Origin: Halogranum gelatinilyticum | GTDB taxonomy: Archaea > Halobacteriota > Halobacteria > Halobacteriales > Haloferacaceae | NCBI RefSeq assembly: GCF_900103715.1 | Contig: NZ_FNHL01000001.1 | Span: 601,295-665,294 of the forward strand | DNA: 64,000 nt | Direction: 5' to 3' | In this document: in pieces, positions 34,342 to 43,511 of the stretch | Layout: every line of letters starts with the position of its first letter | Numbering within the stretch: the stretch's first letter is position 1 | Position numbers and translations under genes: made by a program | The notes under the pieces: model-generated | What the model was told of the DNA's origin: nothing | Databases searched by the model: none | The model's input: only the letters and a program-made list of their open reading frames with translations

Positions 34342-35183
34342 CGCCCGCAGACGCTGGGTCGGCAGACGACTCGACAGCTGTCGGAAGCGGGGACGACCAC
34401 CCCGTCGCCCGCTTCGAGGACGTCACCTTCGGCTACGGCCCGACGCCCGTCGTCGAGGACGTCTCGTTCACCGTCGAGCCGGGCGACTTCCTCGCGCTCG
34501 TCGGCCCGAACGGCAGCGGCAAGAGCACGCTGCTCCGGCTCTTTCTCGGACTGCACCGCCCCGACTCGGGGTCGGTGCAGCTGTTCGGCGAGCCAGCCCA
34601 CGAGGCCGCGACGGGCACCCGCGTCGGCTACGTCGCCCAGGACGTCGCCAGCGGCGGGCGGGCGATGCCCATCACCGTCCGCGAAGTCGTCCGGATGGGC
34701 CGGTATCCGCACGTCCCGCGCGGGCGGTTCCGGCGGGAAGACCGCGAGGCAGTCGAGGAGGCGTTGGCGACGGTCGACGTGACAGACCTCGCCGACCGCC
34801 GCGTGGGAGCACTCTCCGGCGGCCAACGCCAGCGGGTGTTCATCGCCCGCGCGCTGGCGACCGGCGCGGACGTGCTCGCGCTCGACGAGCCGACCGTCGG
34901 CGTCGACGCCACCTCCCGAGCGGCCTTCTTCGACCTGCTCTCGGAACTCAACCGCGAGGGGCTGACGGTCGTCCTCGTCGAACACGATATCGGCGTCGTG
35001 ACGACCCACGCGACTCGGGTCGCTTGTCTGAACCGTCAGCTCCACTTCCACGGCTCGACCGACGACTTCGTCGCCAGCGACGCGCTCTCGGCGGCCTACG
35101 GCGCGAACCACCACGTCGTCGTCCACGACCACGACAGCGAGGCCGAGGGCGCGACTGGCCGAGACGGAGGCCACGGCCAGTGA
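34338..35183 (+). CDS. znuC: zinc ABC transporter ATP-binding protein (ZnuC-like)
   Basis: 281 residues. Walker A GPNGSGKST, signature LSGGQRQR, Walker B VLALDEPTVGVD and H-loop VEHDI. The N-terminal 20 residues and the C-terminal His-containing tail (ANHHVVVHDHDSEAEGATGRDGGHGQ region) are low complexity; the latter may bind zinc. It overlaps znuA and znuB by 4 bp each, so the three are one operon. Confidence 0.93.
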   Translation: MTPADAGSADDSTAVGSGDDHPVARFEDVTFGYGPTPVVEDVSFTVEPGDFLALVGPNGSGKSTLLRLFLGLHRPDSGSVQLFGEPAHEAATGTRVGYVAQDVASGGRAMPITVREVVRMGRYPHVPRGRFRREDREAVEEALATVDVTDLADRRVGALSGGQRQRVFIARALATGADVLALDEPTVGVDATSRAAFFDLLSELNREGLTVVLVEHDIGVVTTHATRVACLNRQLHFHGSTDDFVASDALSAAYGANHHVVVHDHDSEAEGATGRDGGHGQ

Positions 35184-36151
35184 CCGACCCGCTGACGACG
35201 CTTCTCCTCGCCGACGTCGTCACCGGACTGCTCGCCGTCGCCGACCCGTTCACCGCCGTCCTCGACGCCTTCTCGGCCGTGCTCGGGGCTGTCGGCGACC
35301 TGCTCTGTCGCCTGCTCGCGCCGCTCGGCGTCGATCTCGTCTGCTATCCGTTCATGCAGCGGGCACTGGTGGCGGGACTCTGTGTCGGCGTCGTCGCGCC
35401 GCTCGTCGGCTCGTTTCTCGTCCACCGGGAACTGGCGCTCATCGGCGACACGCTGGCGCACGCCGCCTTCGCTGGCGTCGCCGTCGGTCTGTTTCTCGGT
35501 TCGCGGCTCGGTCTCCCGCTGTCGCCGTCGCTGACCGCGCTCGTCGTCGCCGTCATCGGCGCGCTCGTGGTGCAGGTCATCGCCGAGCGGACCGACGCCT
35601 ACGGCGACGTCTCGATGGCCATCGTCCTCTCGGGCGGCTTCGCCCTCGGAACGGTTCTCGTGAGCCTCACCGACGGCGGCATCGCGGTCAGTATCAGCCA
35701 GTATCTGTTCGGCAGCCTCGCGACCGTCCGCTGGGAGGACACGCTGTTGCTCGTCGTCCTGAGCCTCGTCGTCGTCGCGGTCGTCGCGCGCTACTACCGG
35801 CAGTTCCTCGCGGTCACGTTCGACGAGACGGCCGCCGCTGTCGGCGGCGTCGACGTGACCCGCACGACGCGGCTGCTCGTCGTCCTCACTGCACTCGTCG
35901 TCGTCGCGGCCATGCAGATTCTGGGCGTCATCCTCGTCGCCGCGATGCTCGTCGTCCCCGTCGCGACCGCCGCGCCGGTGGCTCGGAGCTTTCGGGAGTC
36001 GGTCGTCATCTCGGTCGTCGCCGCCCAGCTGGCCGTCCTCGTCGGTATCGCGCTGTCCTACGGCTACGGGCTGGCGGCCGGGGGGAGTATCGTCCTCGCG
36101 GCCATCGGCGGCTACGCCGTCGTCGTCGGCGTCACCGGGCTGTCGAAGTGA
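35180..36151 (+). CDS. znuB: zinc ABC transporter permease (ZnuB-like)
   Basis: 323 residues starting at GTG 35180 (MTDPLTTLLLADVV). Nine or so membrane segments of the ABC-3 family, with FMQRALVAGLCVGVVAPLVGSFLVHRELALIGDTLAHAAFAGVA, which is the conserved core, and later GVILVAAMLVVPVATA. The N-terminal about 55 residues add an extra hydrophobic segment. It forms the channel for the ZnuA/ZnuC system. Overlap with znuC is 4 bp. Confidence 0.92.
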   Translation: MTDPLTTLLLADVVTGLLAVADPFTAVLDAFSAVLGAVGDLLCRLLAPLGVDLVCYPFMQRALVAGLCVGVVAPLVGSFLVHRELALIGDTLAHAAFAGVAVGLFLGSRLGLPLSPSLTALVVAVIGALVVQVIAERTDAYGDVSMAIVLSGGFALGTVLVSLTDGGIAVSISQYLFGSLATVRWEDTLLLVVLSLVVVAVVARYYRQFLAVTFDETAAAVGGVDVTRTTRLLVVLTALVVVAAMQILGVILVAAMLVVPVATAAPVARSFRESVVISVVAAQLAVLVGIALSYGYGLAAGGSIVLAAIGGYAVVVGVTGLSK

Positions 36152-36346
36152 GACCGCGTCGGCGAACTGATATTCAAGAAGGCTGTCACGTCTTCATCGA
36201 CGTCGGCCCGAGCGACCTGTCCTGACCGCCCTGTTCTGTTGTCCTGACTCCGGCAGAAATGACAGTTCGGGAATGTTCCATAGTGAATAGATTTTTGAGT
36301 ACGTAGCCGTTGTAGCTGTTGAAGGGATACCAAGGGCTACTACCAG

Positions 36347-38008
36347 ATGGAACACAGTACGGAAAATTCAGCCGGGTCAAACACCGGTACCGTTCCGACA
36401 GCGGGGACGTTCGAGACACATCCGTTTGCGCAAGCGACGCTCGACGCGCTCCCGACCCAGGTCGCGATTATCAACTACGATGGCGATATCGTCTACACGA
36501 ACCGCTCGTGGCGGGAGTTCGCTCGCGACAACGACTATCCGGGCCCCCCGGAGATGATGGGGGAGAACTATCTCTCGGTCTGTGACGGCAGCAGCGGTGC
36601 CGACGCGACGGACGCCGCGACGGGCATCCGCTCCGTCCTCGACGGCGACCGTGACGAGTTCTCGCTCGAATACCCCTGTCACGGTCCCGACGAGCGTCGG
36701 TGGTTCACCATGCGAACCATCCGGTTTCGCCACGACGGCGACCGGTTCGCGCTCGTCCTCCATCTCAACGTCACCGAACGGAAGCTGTCGGAGCTGGCCG
36801 CCCAGCGTCACAACACCCAGCTCTCGACGGTCAACCGCATCAACGTCCTCATCCGCGAGATCATCCAGTCGCTGCTCGAAGTCGACACGCGCGACGAGCT
36901 GGAGACGCTCGTCTGCGAACGGCTCGCCGAATCGGAGTATTACGACTCGGCGTGGGTCGCCGGCCGCAACACCCACCACGGCGGGCTGGAGATGCGCGCT
37001 CACGCCAACACGACCCAATCGTTCCGCGACAGCGTCGAGGCTATCGATGCCGACGACGTCGACCGGACGGGCGTCGCCACCGCGCTGAACGGCGAACGGC
37101 CGGAGGTCGTCCGCGCCAGCCACCGGACCGCGGGAGCCATCGAGTCGCTCGCGCTCGAAGAGGGCAACCAGTCGTATACGGCCGTCCCCATCCGCTACCG
37201 CGACGCCGAGTACGGCGTCCTCGTCGTCCATTCGACGACCCAGGACGCCTTCAGCGAGTGGGAGCGCGCCGCGTTCGAGGTGCTCGGCGAGACGCTCGGC
37301 CACGCGAGCAACGCCATCGAGAACCGCCGGCTGCTCTTTTCGGATTTCGTGACCGAGGTCGAGTTCGCCGTCAGCGACCCCACCTCCTTCCTGACCCAGC
37401 TCTCGGCGCGCTGTAACTGCGACGTCGAGCTGACGGGGTTCGTTCCGTTGACGACCGACGCCGTCCTCCAGTACGTCACGGCCCAGGGCACCGACGCCGC
37501 TCTCGTCGAGGTGCTCGCCGACGAGATCGAGACCGTCGAGAACGTGAGTATCATCTCGGAACACGACGACAGCGTCCGGTTCGAATACGCCGTCAGCGAC
37601 ACCTCGCTCGTCGCGCTGCTCGCCGAACACGGCGTCAACGTCCGGACGGCGACCGCGGCCAATGGCGAGGTGCGCGTCGTCGCCGAGGCCGTCGCCGACG
37701 CCGACATCCGCGAGGTCGTCGAGGCCGTCAGCGCGCACTTCGACAGTGCCGAACTCGTCGCCAAACGCGAAGTCGAACGCGAGACGCGGACCATCGACGA
37801 CTACTGGGACGAGCTGACCGAACGGCTGACCGACCGCCAGCTGTCGATGTTGCAGGCGGCGTACCACGCCGGCTTCTTCGAGTGGCCGCGCGAGAGTTCC
37901 GGCGAGGAGGTCGCCGAGTCGTTCGATCTCTCGGCGGCGACGTTCCACGAACACACCCGCGTCGGCCTGGAGAAGATGCTCCGACTGCTGTTCGAACGCG
38001 ACGCCTGA
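36347..38008 (+). CDS. PAS/GAF sensor with bacterio-opsin-activator HTH-10 domain
   Basis: 553 residues: PAS (about 28-150, ending VLHLNVTERKLSELA), GAF (about 165-325, LVCERLAESEYYDSAWVAG), a bacterioopsin-transducer BAT_GAF-like region (about 330-480, VEFAVSDPTSFLTQLSARCNCDVELTG), then HTH-10 (about 490-550, LTDRQLSMLQAAYHAGFFEWPRESSGEEVAESFDLSAATFHEHTRVGLEKML). This is the Bat family of haloarchaeal one-component regulators, some controlling bacterio-opsin or redox genes. The sensed signal is unknown. A 195-bp upstream spacer holds its promoter. Confidence 0.92.
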   Translation: MEHSTENSAGSNTGTVPTAGTFETHPFAQATLDALPTQVAIINYDGDIVYTNRSWREFARDNDYPGPPEMMGENYLSVCDGSSGADATDAATGIRSVLDGDRDEFSLEYPCHGPDERRWFTMRTIRFRHDGDRFALVLHLNVTERKLSELAAQRHNTQLSTVNRINVLIREIIQSLLEVDTRDELETLVCERLAESEYYDSAWVAGRNTHHGGLEMRAHANTTQSFRDSVEAIDADDVDRTGVATALNGERPEVVRASHRTAGAIESLALEEGNQSYTAVPIRYRDAEYGVLVVHSTTQDAFSEWERAAFEVLGETLGHASNAIENRRLLFSDFVTEVEFAVSDPTSFLTQLSARCNCDVELTGFVPLTTDAVLQYVTAQGTDAALVEVLADEIETVENVSIISEHDDSVRFEYAVSDTSLVALLAEHGVNVRTATAANGEVRVVAEAVADADIREVVEAVSAHFDSAELVAKREVERETRTIDDYWDELTERLTDRQLSMLQAAYHAGFFEWPRESSGEEVAESFDLSAATFHEHTRVGLEKMLRLLFERDA

Positions 38009-38057
38009 GCCGGAGCCTGAAAACGACGGCCGTGTCGGACATTTGGAAACGACGGTC

Positions 38058-38173
38058 ATGTCCGACACTGGAAACGACGACCTGTTGACGCGCTTTTTCA
38101 TCGACGCCTACGGGGACCGTCGAGGAGACGACTCGTCCGACCCACTTTTGCCGAGCAGTCGCGAAGCGCGTCT
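38058..38173 (+). pseudogene. detached N-terminal coding segment of the following methyltransferase (frameshift)
   Basis: From ATG 38058 a frame encodes MSDTGNDDLLTRFFIDAYGD... up to SSDP. Beyond the CCC at 38141-38143, the plausible continuation (TFAEQSRSASVRRFTAEYL) lies in another frame and runs directly into the methyltransferase at 38174. Adding one C to CCC would join the two into one protein of about 305 residues. Either a real frameshift, a sequencing error or an unusual recoding event separates them. Confidence 0.6.
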
Positions 38174-38971
38174 GTGCGCAGATTCACTGCCGAATATCTC
38201 CGTCGGACGCGCGAGGGGATGTGGGACGACTCGCGAGCGGCACTGTCGGATCTCGGCCTCGACTCGCGGACACGGATTCTCGACGTCGGCTGCGGAACCG
38301 GCGAACTCTCCCGCGTGCTCGCCGCCGAGAGTCCCGCCGACGTCGTCTGTCTCGACGCCGACCCGTCGCTGCTCTCGGTCGCCCGCGAGGAGACCGGCCT
38401 GCCGACCGTCGCTGGCGACGCGACTCGGCTGCCCGTCGCCGACGACAGCTTCGACCTCGTGGTCTGTCAGGCACTCCTGGTCAATCTCCCCGACCCGGCT
38501 GCGGCACTCCGCGAGTTCGCCCGTGTCTCTACGGACCTCGTCGCCGCCGTCGAACCCGACAACGCCGACGTCGACGTCGACTCGACCGTCGAGAGCGAGG
38601 TCGACCTGGAAGCACGCGTCCGCGAGACCTATCTGCGCGGCGTCGAGACGGACGTCGCCCTCGGCGAACAGGTGCCCGAACTGTTCGGCGATTGCGGGCT
38701 GTCGGACGTCCGGACGCGGCGGTACCACCACCGGAAGGTCGTCGAGCCACCGTACGACGAGATGGCGTTGCAGGACGCTGCGCGGAAAGCGAGTGGGGCG
38801 GGGCTCGCGGACCACGAAACCGAACTCCGACGCGTGCTCTCGGCCGACGCGTACGACGACCTCCGACGCGACTGGCGCGAGATGGGTCGGGCCGTCGCCG
38901 ACCAGATACAGCGCGAGGCGTACCGCCGCGTCGAGGTCGTCCCGTTCGACGTGACCGTCGGCCGAGTGTGA
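38174..38971 (+). CDS. class I SAM-dependent methyltransferase (apparently frameshifted 5' end)
   Basis: From a possible GTG at 38174 this frame gives 265 residues: VRRFTAEYLRRTREGMWDDSR..., then SAM-binding motif I ILDVGCGTGELSRVLAAE, motif II VVCLDADPSLL and LVVCQALLVNLPDPAAALRE. A methyltransferase of this class with small-molecule or lipid substrate is likely. In-frame coding sequence continues upstream of 38174 to about 38142 without a good start, and the expected N-terminus is in another frame (38058-38141), so the true gene was probably 38058-38971 and has lost or gained a base. Confidence 0.8.
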   Translation: MRRFTAEYLRRTREGMWDDSRAALSDLGLDSRTRILDVGCGTGELSRVLAAESPADVVCLDADPSLLSVAREETGLPTVAGDATRLPVADDSFDLVVCQALLVNLPDPAAALREFARVSTDLVAAVEPDNADVDVDSTVESEVDLEARVRETYLRGVETDVALGEQVPELFGDCGLSDVRTRRYHHRKVVEPPYDEMALQDAARKASGAGLADHETELRRVLSADAYDDLRRDWREMGRAVADQIQREAYRRVEVVPFDVTVGRV

Positions 38972-39347
38972 CCAGCGCGCGCTGTCGTGACTACTTACCT
39001 GTCGGGAGGTTCCCAAATTCGAGCGGGAGAAATCAGCCCGACGCACACCCCCACGTGTTCTCCTCGAAACGCGTATTTCTGTGCCAGTCTTTGTCACGAC
39101 AGCGAAAACGCCGCTACGGTTCGTTTTCGGACGTTTACGCTCGAAGCGTGGAGTCGCGGTGTAGGCTCACAGACGGGCACGCAGGCCAGCCAGCGCGACG
39201 CCGTCTTCGAGGAGTTGTACTGAGGAGGCCTATCGGAGCCATAAGCACCGATTAAACCGCGTCACGGCGGCGTGTCGTCGCGATGGGACGCCGTCGAGAA
39301 ATCGTGGCGTCGAGAAGGCGTCTCGGATGCCGTGGCGTCGAGAAGAT
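38972..39347. other. 376-bp intergenic region without a supported gene
   Basis: The part 39050-39140 is less GC-rich. A 78-codon plus-strand frame (38987-39223, ending RDAVFEELY) exists, but the first two thirds have non-haloarchaeal codon use and unusual composition, and no family is recognised. It may hold a gene remnant. The DUF7095-like gene converges from the right. Confidence 0.5.
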
Positions 39348-39998
39348 TCAGATGACGTCGCCGCGGACGGTCGAGCCGGTCTGTTCGGCGCGGTGCTGTC
39401 GCATGGCGTCGGCCGCCTCGCTCGCCTTCTCTTCCTCCAGCCCGAGCATCTCCAGCGCGCCCGAGAGCGTCGGGAACGGCAGTTCGCCGCCGCGGAGTTT
39501 CGCCATCGTCTCCTCGGCGTAGGTACCGTCCATCCAGAGACACACGCCGCGCGGGTCGAGAATCTGCTCGTAGGCGTCGCGGGCAACCGCGCCGCGCAGC
39601 CGTTGGGTGACGTTGTCCTCGAAGCTGGCGTTGCAGACTTCGAGATGGATCGGCTCGCTGTCGTCGACGAGATGGGCGGCGAGACATTTCTCGGGGGCGG
39701 CGTAGCCGTTGTCGTTGGCGCGGAGATGGTCGGGGAACTGTTCGGCCCAGTCGGCAGAGACACTCTTGCCGACGCCTTTCACCCCGTACTCGGTCTCGAA
39801 CCGGGCTTCTTGCTCGTCGCTGCCGTCGCCGCGGAGCATGAGGTCCTTGGTGACGTAGACGTCGAGTCGCTCGATGGGGTCGAGACCGAGCGCGACGTCG
39901 CCGTAGACCCACACCTCGCGGATGGGGACGGCCATGGGTTCGGACGCGACTGTGTCGACGATGGTCTCGACGCGGTCGAGGGCGGCGGCTCGCTCCAT
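39348..39998 (-). CDS. conserved haloarchaeal protein of unknown function (DUF7095-like)
   Basis: 216 residues, cytoplasmic, no repeats. Conserved blocks: VWVYGDVALGLDPIERLDVYVTKDLMLRGDG, EYGVKGVGKSVSADWAEQFPDHLRANDNGYAAPEKCLAAHLV, HLEVCNASFEDNVTQRLRGA and CLWMDGTYAEETMAKLRGGELPFPTLSGALEMLGLEE. The nucleotidyltransferase-like opening (YGDVALG) is suggestive but not diagnostic. I recall similar proteins across haloarchaea as DUF7095, with no function. It is divergent from the histidine kinase at 40097. Confidence 0.78.
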   Translation of the reverse strand: MERAAALDRVETIVDTVASEPMAVPIREVWVYGDVALGLDPIERLDVYVTKDLMLRGDGSDEQEARFETEYGVKGVGKSVSADWAEQFPDHLRANDNGYAAPEKCLAAHLVDDSEPIHLEVCNASFEDNVTQRLRGAVARDAYEQILDPRGVCLWMDGTYAEETMAKLRGGELPFPTLSGALEMLGLEEEKASEAADAMRQHRAEQTGSTVRGDVI

Positions 39999-40096
39999 TG
40001 GCGGTCTCTTGCCGACGGACGCGCAAAACGGTTTCCTCCCGCGACAGTCGGCGACTCGTGCCCAAATTTCATGTCCACGTCGGGGAAAGCAGACAC

Positions 40097-42820
40097 ATGG
40101 TTTCGCTCTCGACTCGTCTCCGCCGGTCGTCCGTCACCGGCCTCGGTCTCCTGCTCGTCGTGCTCTCGACGGTCACCTACGTGACGAGCGCGGAGCCTGG
40201 CGAGCGGCTCTTGCTCTTTATGCCGGTGCTCCTCTCCGTGGCACTGGTCGGGTTCGGCGTCCGGCTGTCACGGCTGGCCTTCGACCCGGACGAGATCGTC
40301 CGTATCGCCGCCTGGACCGCGAGCGGACTCGTCGTCTTCGGCCTGTTGACGGTGTGGGGGGGCTACCATCTCCTCTTCGACGACCTCCCGTTGGCCGAGG
40401 CGTTCGAGCAGAGCGTGATGTATCTCACGGCGGGCGGGCTGGTGAGCGCGCTCGTCGGCTACTACGAGGTCCGCCAGCAGGCGAACGCGGCCATGGCAGA
40501 GCGCGTCCAGATGGCGGTCGACGCCGCCACGGACGGCATCGCCGTCCTCGACGACGACTTCACGTTCCGCGCCGTCAACCAGGCGTATCTGGACATCCAC
40601 GGCATCGACAACGAGTCGGCGTTTCTGAACGACCACTACGAGGAGTATCAGCTCGTCGCCGACGTCGACCGGTTGACCAACGAGGTCGTCCCGGCCGTCC
40701 AGGCGGCCGACCACTGGCACGGCGAAGTGACCGGCAAGCGAATCGACGGGTCGACGTTTCCGAAGGAGCTGACGGTCAACCGGACCGACGAGGGTGGACT
40801 CGTCGTCGTCGCCCGCGACATCACGCGACGCAAGGCGCGCGAGCGACAGCTCGAAGCGCAGGCGACGGCGATGGACAGCGCCACTGACGGGATGGCCATC
40901 CTCGACGAGGACGGCAGATACGTCTACGTCAACGACGCCCACGCGGAGCTGTACGGCTTCGACGACGCCGACGACCTCCTCGACGAAACGTGGCGGCTCC
41001 TCTACGACGACGAGGAACTCGCCCGGTTCGAGGAGGAGGTCATGCCCGAACTGTGGGAGGCGGGCCAGTGGCGGGGCGAGGCCGTCGGCCGCCGCATCGA
41101 CGGGACGACGTTCCCCCAGGAGGTCTCGTTGACGACGCTCGACGACGGCGGTCTCGTCGGCGTCGTCCGCGACATCACCGAGCGAAAGCAGTGGGAGAGT
41201 CGGCTCAAGGCACTCCAAGAGGCGACGCTCACCCTGCGGGACGCCGACTCGGAGACCGAGGTCGCCACCACCGTCGCCGACATCGTCGAGGAAGTCCTCG
41301 ACAAGCCGCTCGCCATCGTCTGGTCGTACGACGAGACCGAAAAACGGCTCGTCCCCATGGCCACGTCGACGCAGGCGGCGTCGCTGTTGGCGTCGCGTGA
41401 CCTGCCGGTCGAGTCGCTCGTCGTCCACGAGGGGATGCGACAGATGGCCGCCTTCCGGGGCGAGGAACCCGAGTTCCTGGAGGACTACCAGGACGTCGAC
41501 CGGAGCAAGCGGTTCGACCTGCCGCTCGAACGCGTCCTCTACGAACCGCTCGGCGAGCACGGACTGCTGGGAATCGCCGCACAGGACGGCGGGGAGTTTA
41601 CCGCCGCCGACCGCTATCTCGCAGACATCCTCGCGCGCAAGGCGACGGCGACGCTGGACCGCGTCGCTCGCGACCGGACCATCGACGCGCTCCAGTCGGC
41701 CATGCGACGGATGGTCCAGGCGGGCGACGCGGCCGAGGTCGCCGAGCTCGTCACCGAGACGACCGACGAGATCCTCGGCTACCCCATCGCCGGGGTCTGG
41801 TTCGTCGACGACGACGAGACACAGCTCACGCCCGTCGCGTCGACGGTGCGGTCGCAGGCACTGTTCGACGAGCTACCGACGTTCACCGCGGCGGGCGAGA
41901 GTCTCGCGTGGGCCACTTTCGAGACCGGCGACCCGCTCGTCTTCGACGACGTCCGAACCGACGACCGGGTCTACAACCCCGACACGCCGGTCCGCAGCGA
42001 ACTGCTGTTGCCGCTCGGCCCGCACGGCGTGCTCATCATCGGCTCGCCCGAACCGGCGCAGTTCGACGAGCACGACGTGAGTCTCGCAACCATCCTCGCG
42101 GCGAACGCCGAGGTCGCCCTCGGGCGGGCGGCCCGCGAGACCGACCTCAGGCGACAGCGCGACCGACTGGAGTTCCTCAACAGCCTCCTCAGACACGACA
42201 TCCTCAACGGGATGATGGTCGTCGACTCGCGGGCGGAGTTCCTTCTGGAGACCGACCTCGACGAGGAGCAGACGCGGTACGCCGAGACCGTCTCGCGGTG
42301 GGCCGACGACATCGTCGACCTCGTGCAGAACGTGCGGGCACTGCTCGATACTTTCGCCGGGTCGGGTCGGACGGAGACGGAACCGACGGACCTCTCGGCG
42401 GTCGTCGAGGCCGAGGTCGACCGCGTCCGGACCACCTATCCGGACGTCGGCTTCCACACCGACGTCGCGGACGGCGTCACCGTGGCCGCCAACGCCGTCC
42501 TCCCGGAGGTGGTCGGCAACCTCGTGACGAACGCCGTCGAGCACAACCGGGGCGACGACCCCGAGGTGACGGTGGCCGTCGAGACCGACCACGACGCCGG
42601 GACGGCGACGCTCTGCGTCGCCGACAACGGGCCGGGCGTCCGTCCGGAACTCAAAGACGGCATCTTCCGGCGCGACGAGACGGGCCACGTGAAATCCGCC
42701 GGTACCGGCTTCGGTCTCTTCTTCGTCGACACGATGGTCGACGCGTACGGCGGCAGCGTTCGCGTCGAGGACAACGAGCCGACCGGCGCGGTGTTCGTCG
42801 TCGAACTGCCGCTCGCCTGA
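40097..42820 (+). CDS. membrane PAS-GAF sensor histidine kinase
   Basis: 907 residues. Four N-terminal membrane helices (about 12-122), two PAS domains (about 135-250 and 255-375; repeated GKRIDGSTFPKELTV and GRRIDGTTFPQEVSL), two GAF domains (about 385-530 and 540-690), a DHp helix with phospho-acceptor His in NSLLRHDILNGMMVV, and a HATPase with N box VVGNLVTNAVEHN, G1 VADNGPGV and G2 GTGFGLFFV. It probably phosphorylates the response regulator encoded 88 bp downstream. The start at ATG 40097 is chosen over an in-frame Arg-rich extension. Confidence 0.92.
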   Translation: MVSLSTRLRRSSVTGLGLLLVVLSTVTYVTSAEPGERLLLFMPVLLSVALVGFGVRLSRLAFDPDEIVRIAAWTASGLVVFGLLTVWGGYHLLFDDLPLAEAFEQSVMYLTAGGLVSALVGYYEVRQQANAAMAERVQMAVDAATDGIAVLDDDFTFRAVNQAYLDIHGIDNESAFLNDHYEEYQLVADVDRLTNEVVPAVQAADHWHGEVTGKRIDGSTFPKELTVNRTDEGGLVVVARDITRRKARERQLEAQATAMDSATDGMAILDEDGRYVYVNDAHAELYGFDDADDLLDETWRLLYDDEELARFEEEVMPELWEAGQWRGEAVGRRIDGTTFPQEVSLTTLDDGGLVGVVRDITERKQWESRLKALQEATLTLRDADSETEVATTVADIVEEVLDKPLAIVWSYDETEKRLVPMATSTQAASLLASRDLPVESLVVHEGMRQMAAFRGEEPEFLEDYQDVDRSKRFDLPLERVLYEPLGEHGLLGIAAQDGGEFTAADRYLADILARKATATLDRVARDRTIDALQSAMRRMVQAGDAAEVAELVTETTDEILGYPIAGVWFVDDDETQLTPVASTVRSQALFDELPTFTAAGESLAWATFETGDPLVFDDVRTDDRVYNPDTPVRSELLLPLGPHGVLIIGSPEPAQFDEHDVSLATILAANAEVALGRAARETDLRRQRDRLEFLNSLLRHDILNGMMVVDSRAEFLLETDLDEEQTRYAETVSRWADDIVDLVQNVRALLDTFAGSGRTETEPTDLSAVVEAEVDRVRTTYPDVGFHTDVADGVTVAANAVLPEVVGNLVTNAVEHNRGDDPEVTVAVETDHDAGTATLCVADNGPGVRPELKDGIFRRDETGHVKSAGTGFGLFFVDTMVDAYGGSVRVEDNEPTGAVFVVELPLA

Positions 42821-42908
42821 GACCGCGAGGTGGCCGTCGACAACGCTGTCCGCGAGATAGTTCGGGGAAACGGTCATTACGTCGGCGAGCAACTGACGAC
42901 ACGAATTA

Positions 42909-43511
42909 ATGAACGACCCCGCCGAAGCAGTCGTCCTCCTCGTGGAAGACGAACCCGATGTCGCGGAGACGTATCGGCGGTGGCTCGACGACCGCTACGA
43001 CGTCCACCACGCCCCGGACGGCCAGCGCGCGCTCGACCGACTCGACAGTCTCGACGGAGCGGTCGACGTCGTCCTCCTCGACCGGATGATGCCCGGGCTG
43101 TCGGGCGAGGAGGTGCTGGCAGCGATCCGCGACCGCGGCTACGAGTGCCGGGTGGCGATGGTGACCGCCGTCGACCCCGACTTCGACATTCTGGAGATGG
43201 GCTTCGACGAGTACATCCAGAAGCCGCCGACGCGCGAGACGCTCGTCGAGACGATCGAGGACCTGCTGGACCGCAGCGACTACACGGCACAGCTCCGGGA
43301 GTATTACGCGCTGCTCGCCAAGCGGTCGGCGTTGGCGTCGGAGAAGTCGCCGGACGCACTCGCGTCGAACCGCGAGTACGCACGGCTCGAACGCGATATC
43401 GAGGAAGTAGCGGCCGAACTCGAAGAAGACCAGACGGACCTGCTCGACGATGCGACGTTCGTCGGTACGATCCGCGATATCGCGGGCGAGCGAGGTGAGA
43501 CCAGTGAGTGA
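42909..43511 (+). CDS. HalX-type response regulator
   Basis: 200 residues: receiver domain with the phospho-acceptor D58 in VDVVLLDRMMPGLSG, acidic pair E13/D14, and K in YIQKPP near 107. A C-terminal HalX domain (about 125-195) with ALLAKRSALASEKSPDAL and ARLERDIEEVAAELE coiled helices follows, ending GERGETSE. HalX output domains are found only in haloarchaea and their target is unknown. It overlaps the RecA-like gene by 8 bp and follows the histidine kinase, so the three form one signalling operon. Confidence 0.9.
   Translation: MNDPAEAVVLLVEDEPDVAETYRRWLDDRYDVHHAPDGQRALDRLDSLDGAVDVVLLDRMMPGLSGEEVLAAIRDRGYECRVAMVTAVDPDFDILEMGFDEYIQKPPTRETLVETIEDLLDRSDYTAQLREYYALLAKRSALASEKSPDALASNREYARLERDIEEVAAELEEDQTDLLDDATFVGTIRDIAGERGETSE

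Noticed and set aside
38987-39223. 78-codon frame ending RDAVFEELY
   Set aside because: Composition and codon use unlike neighbours for most of its length and no recognised motif; kept only as an intergenic note.
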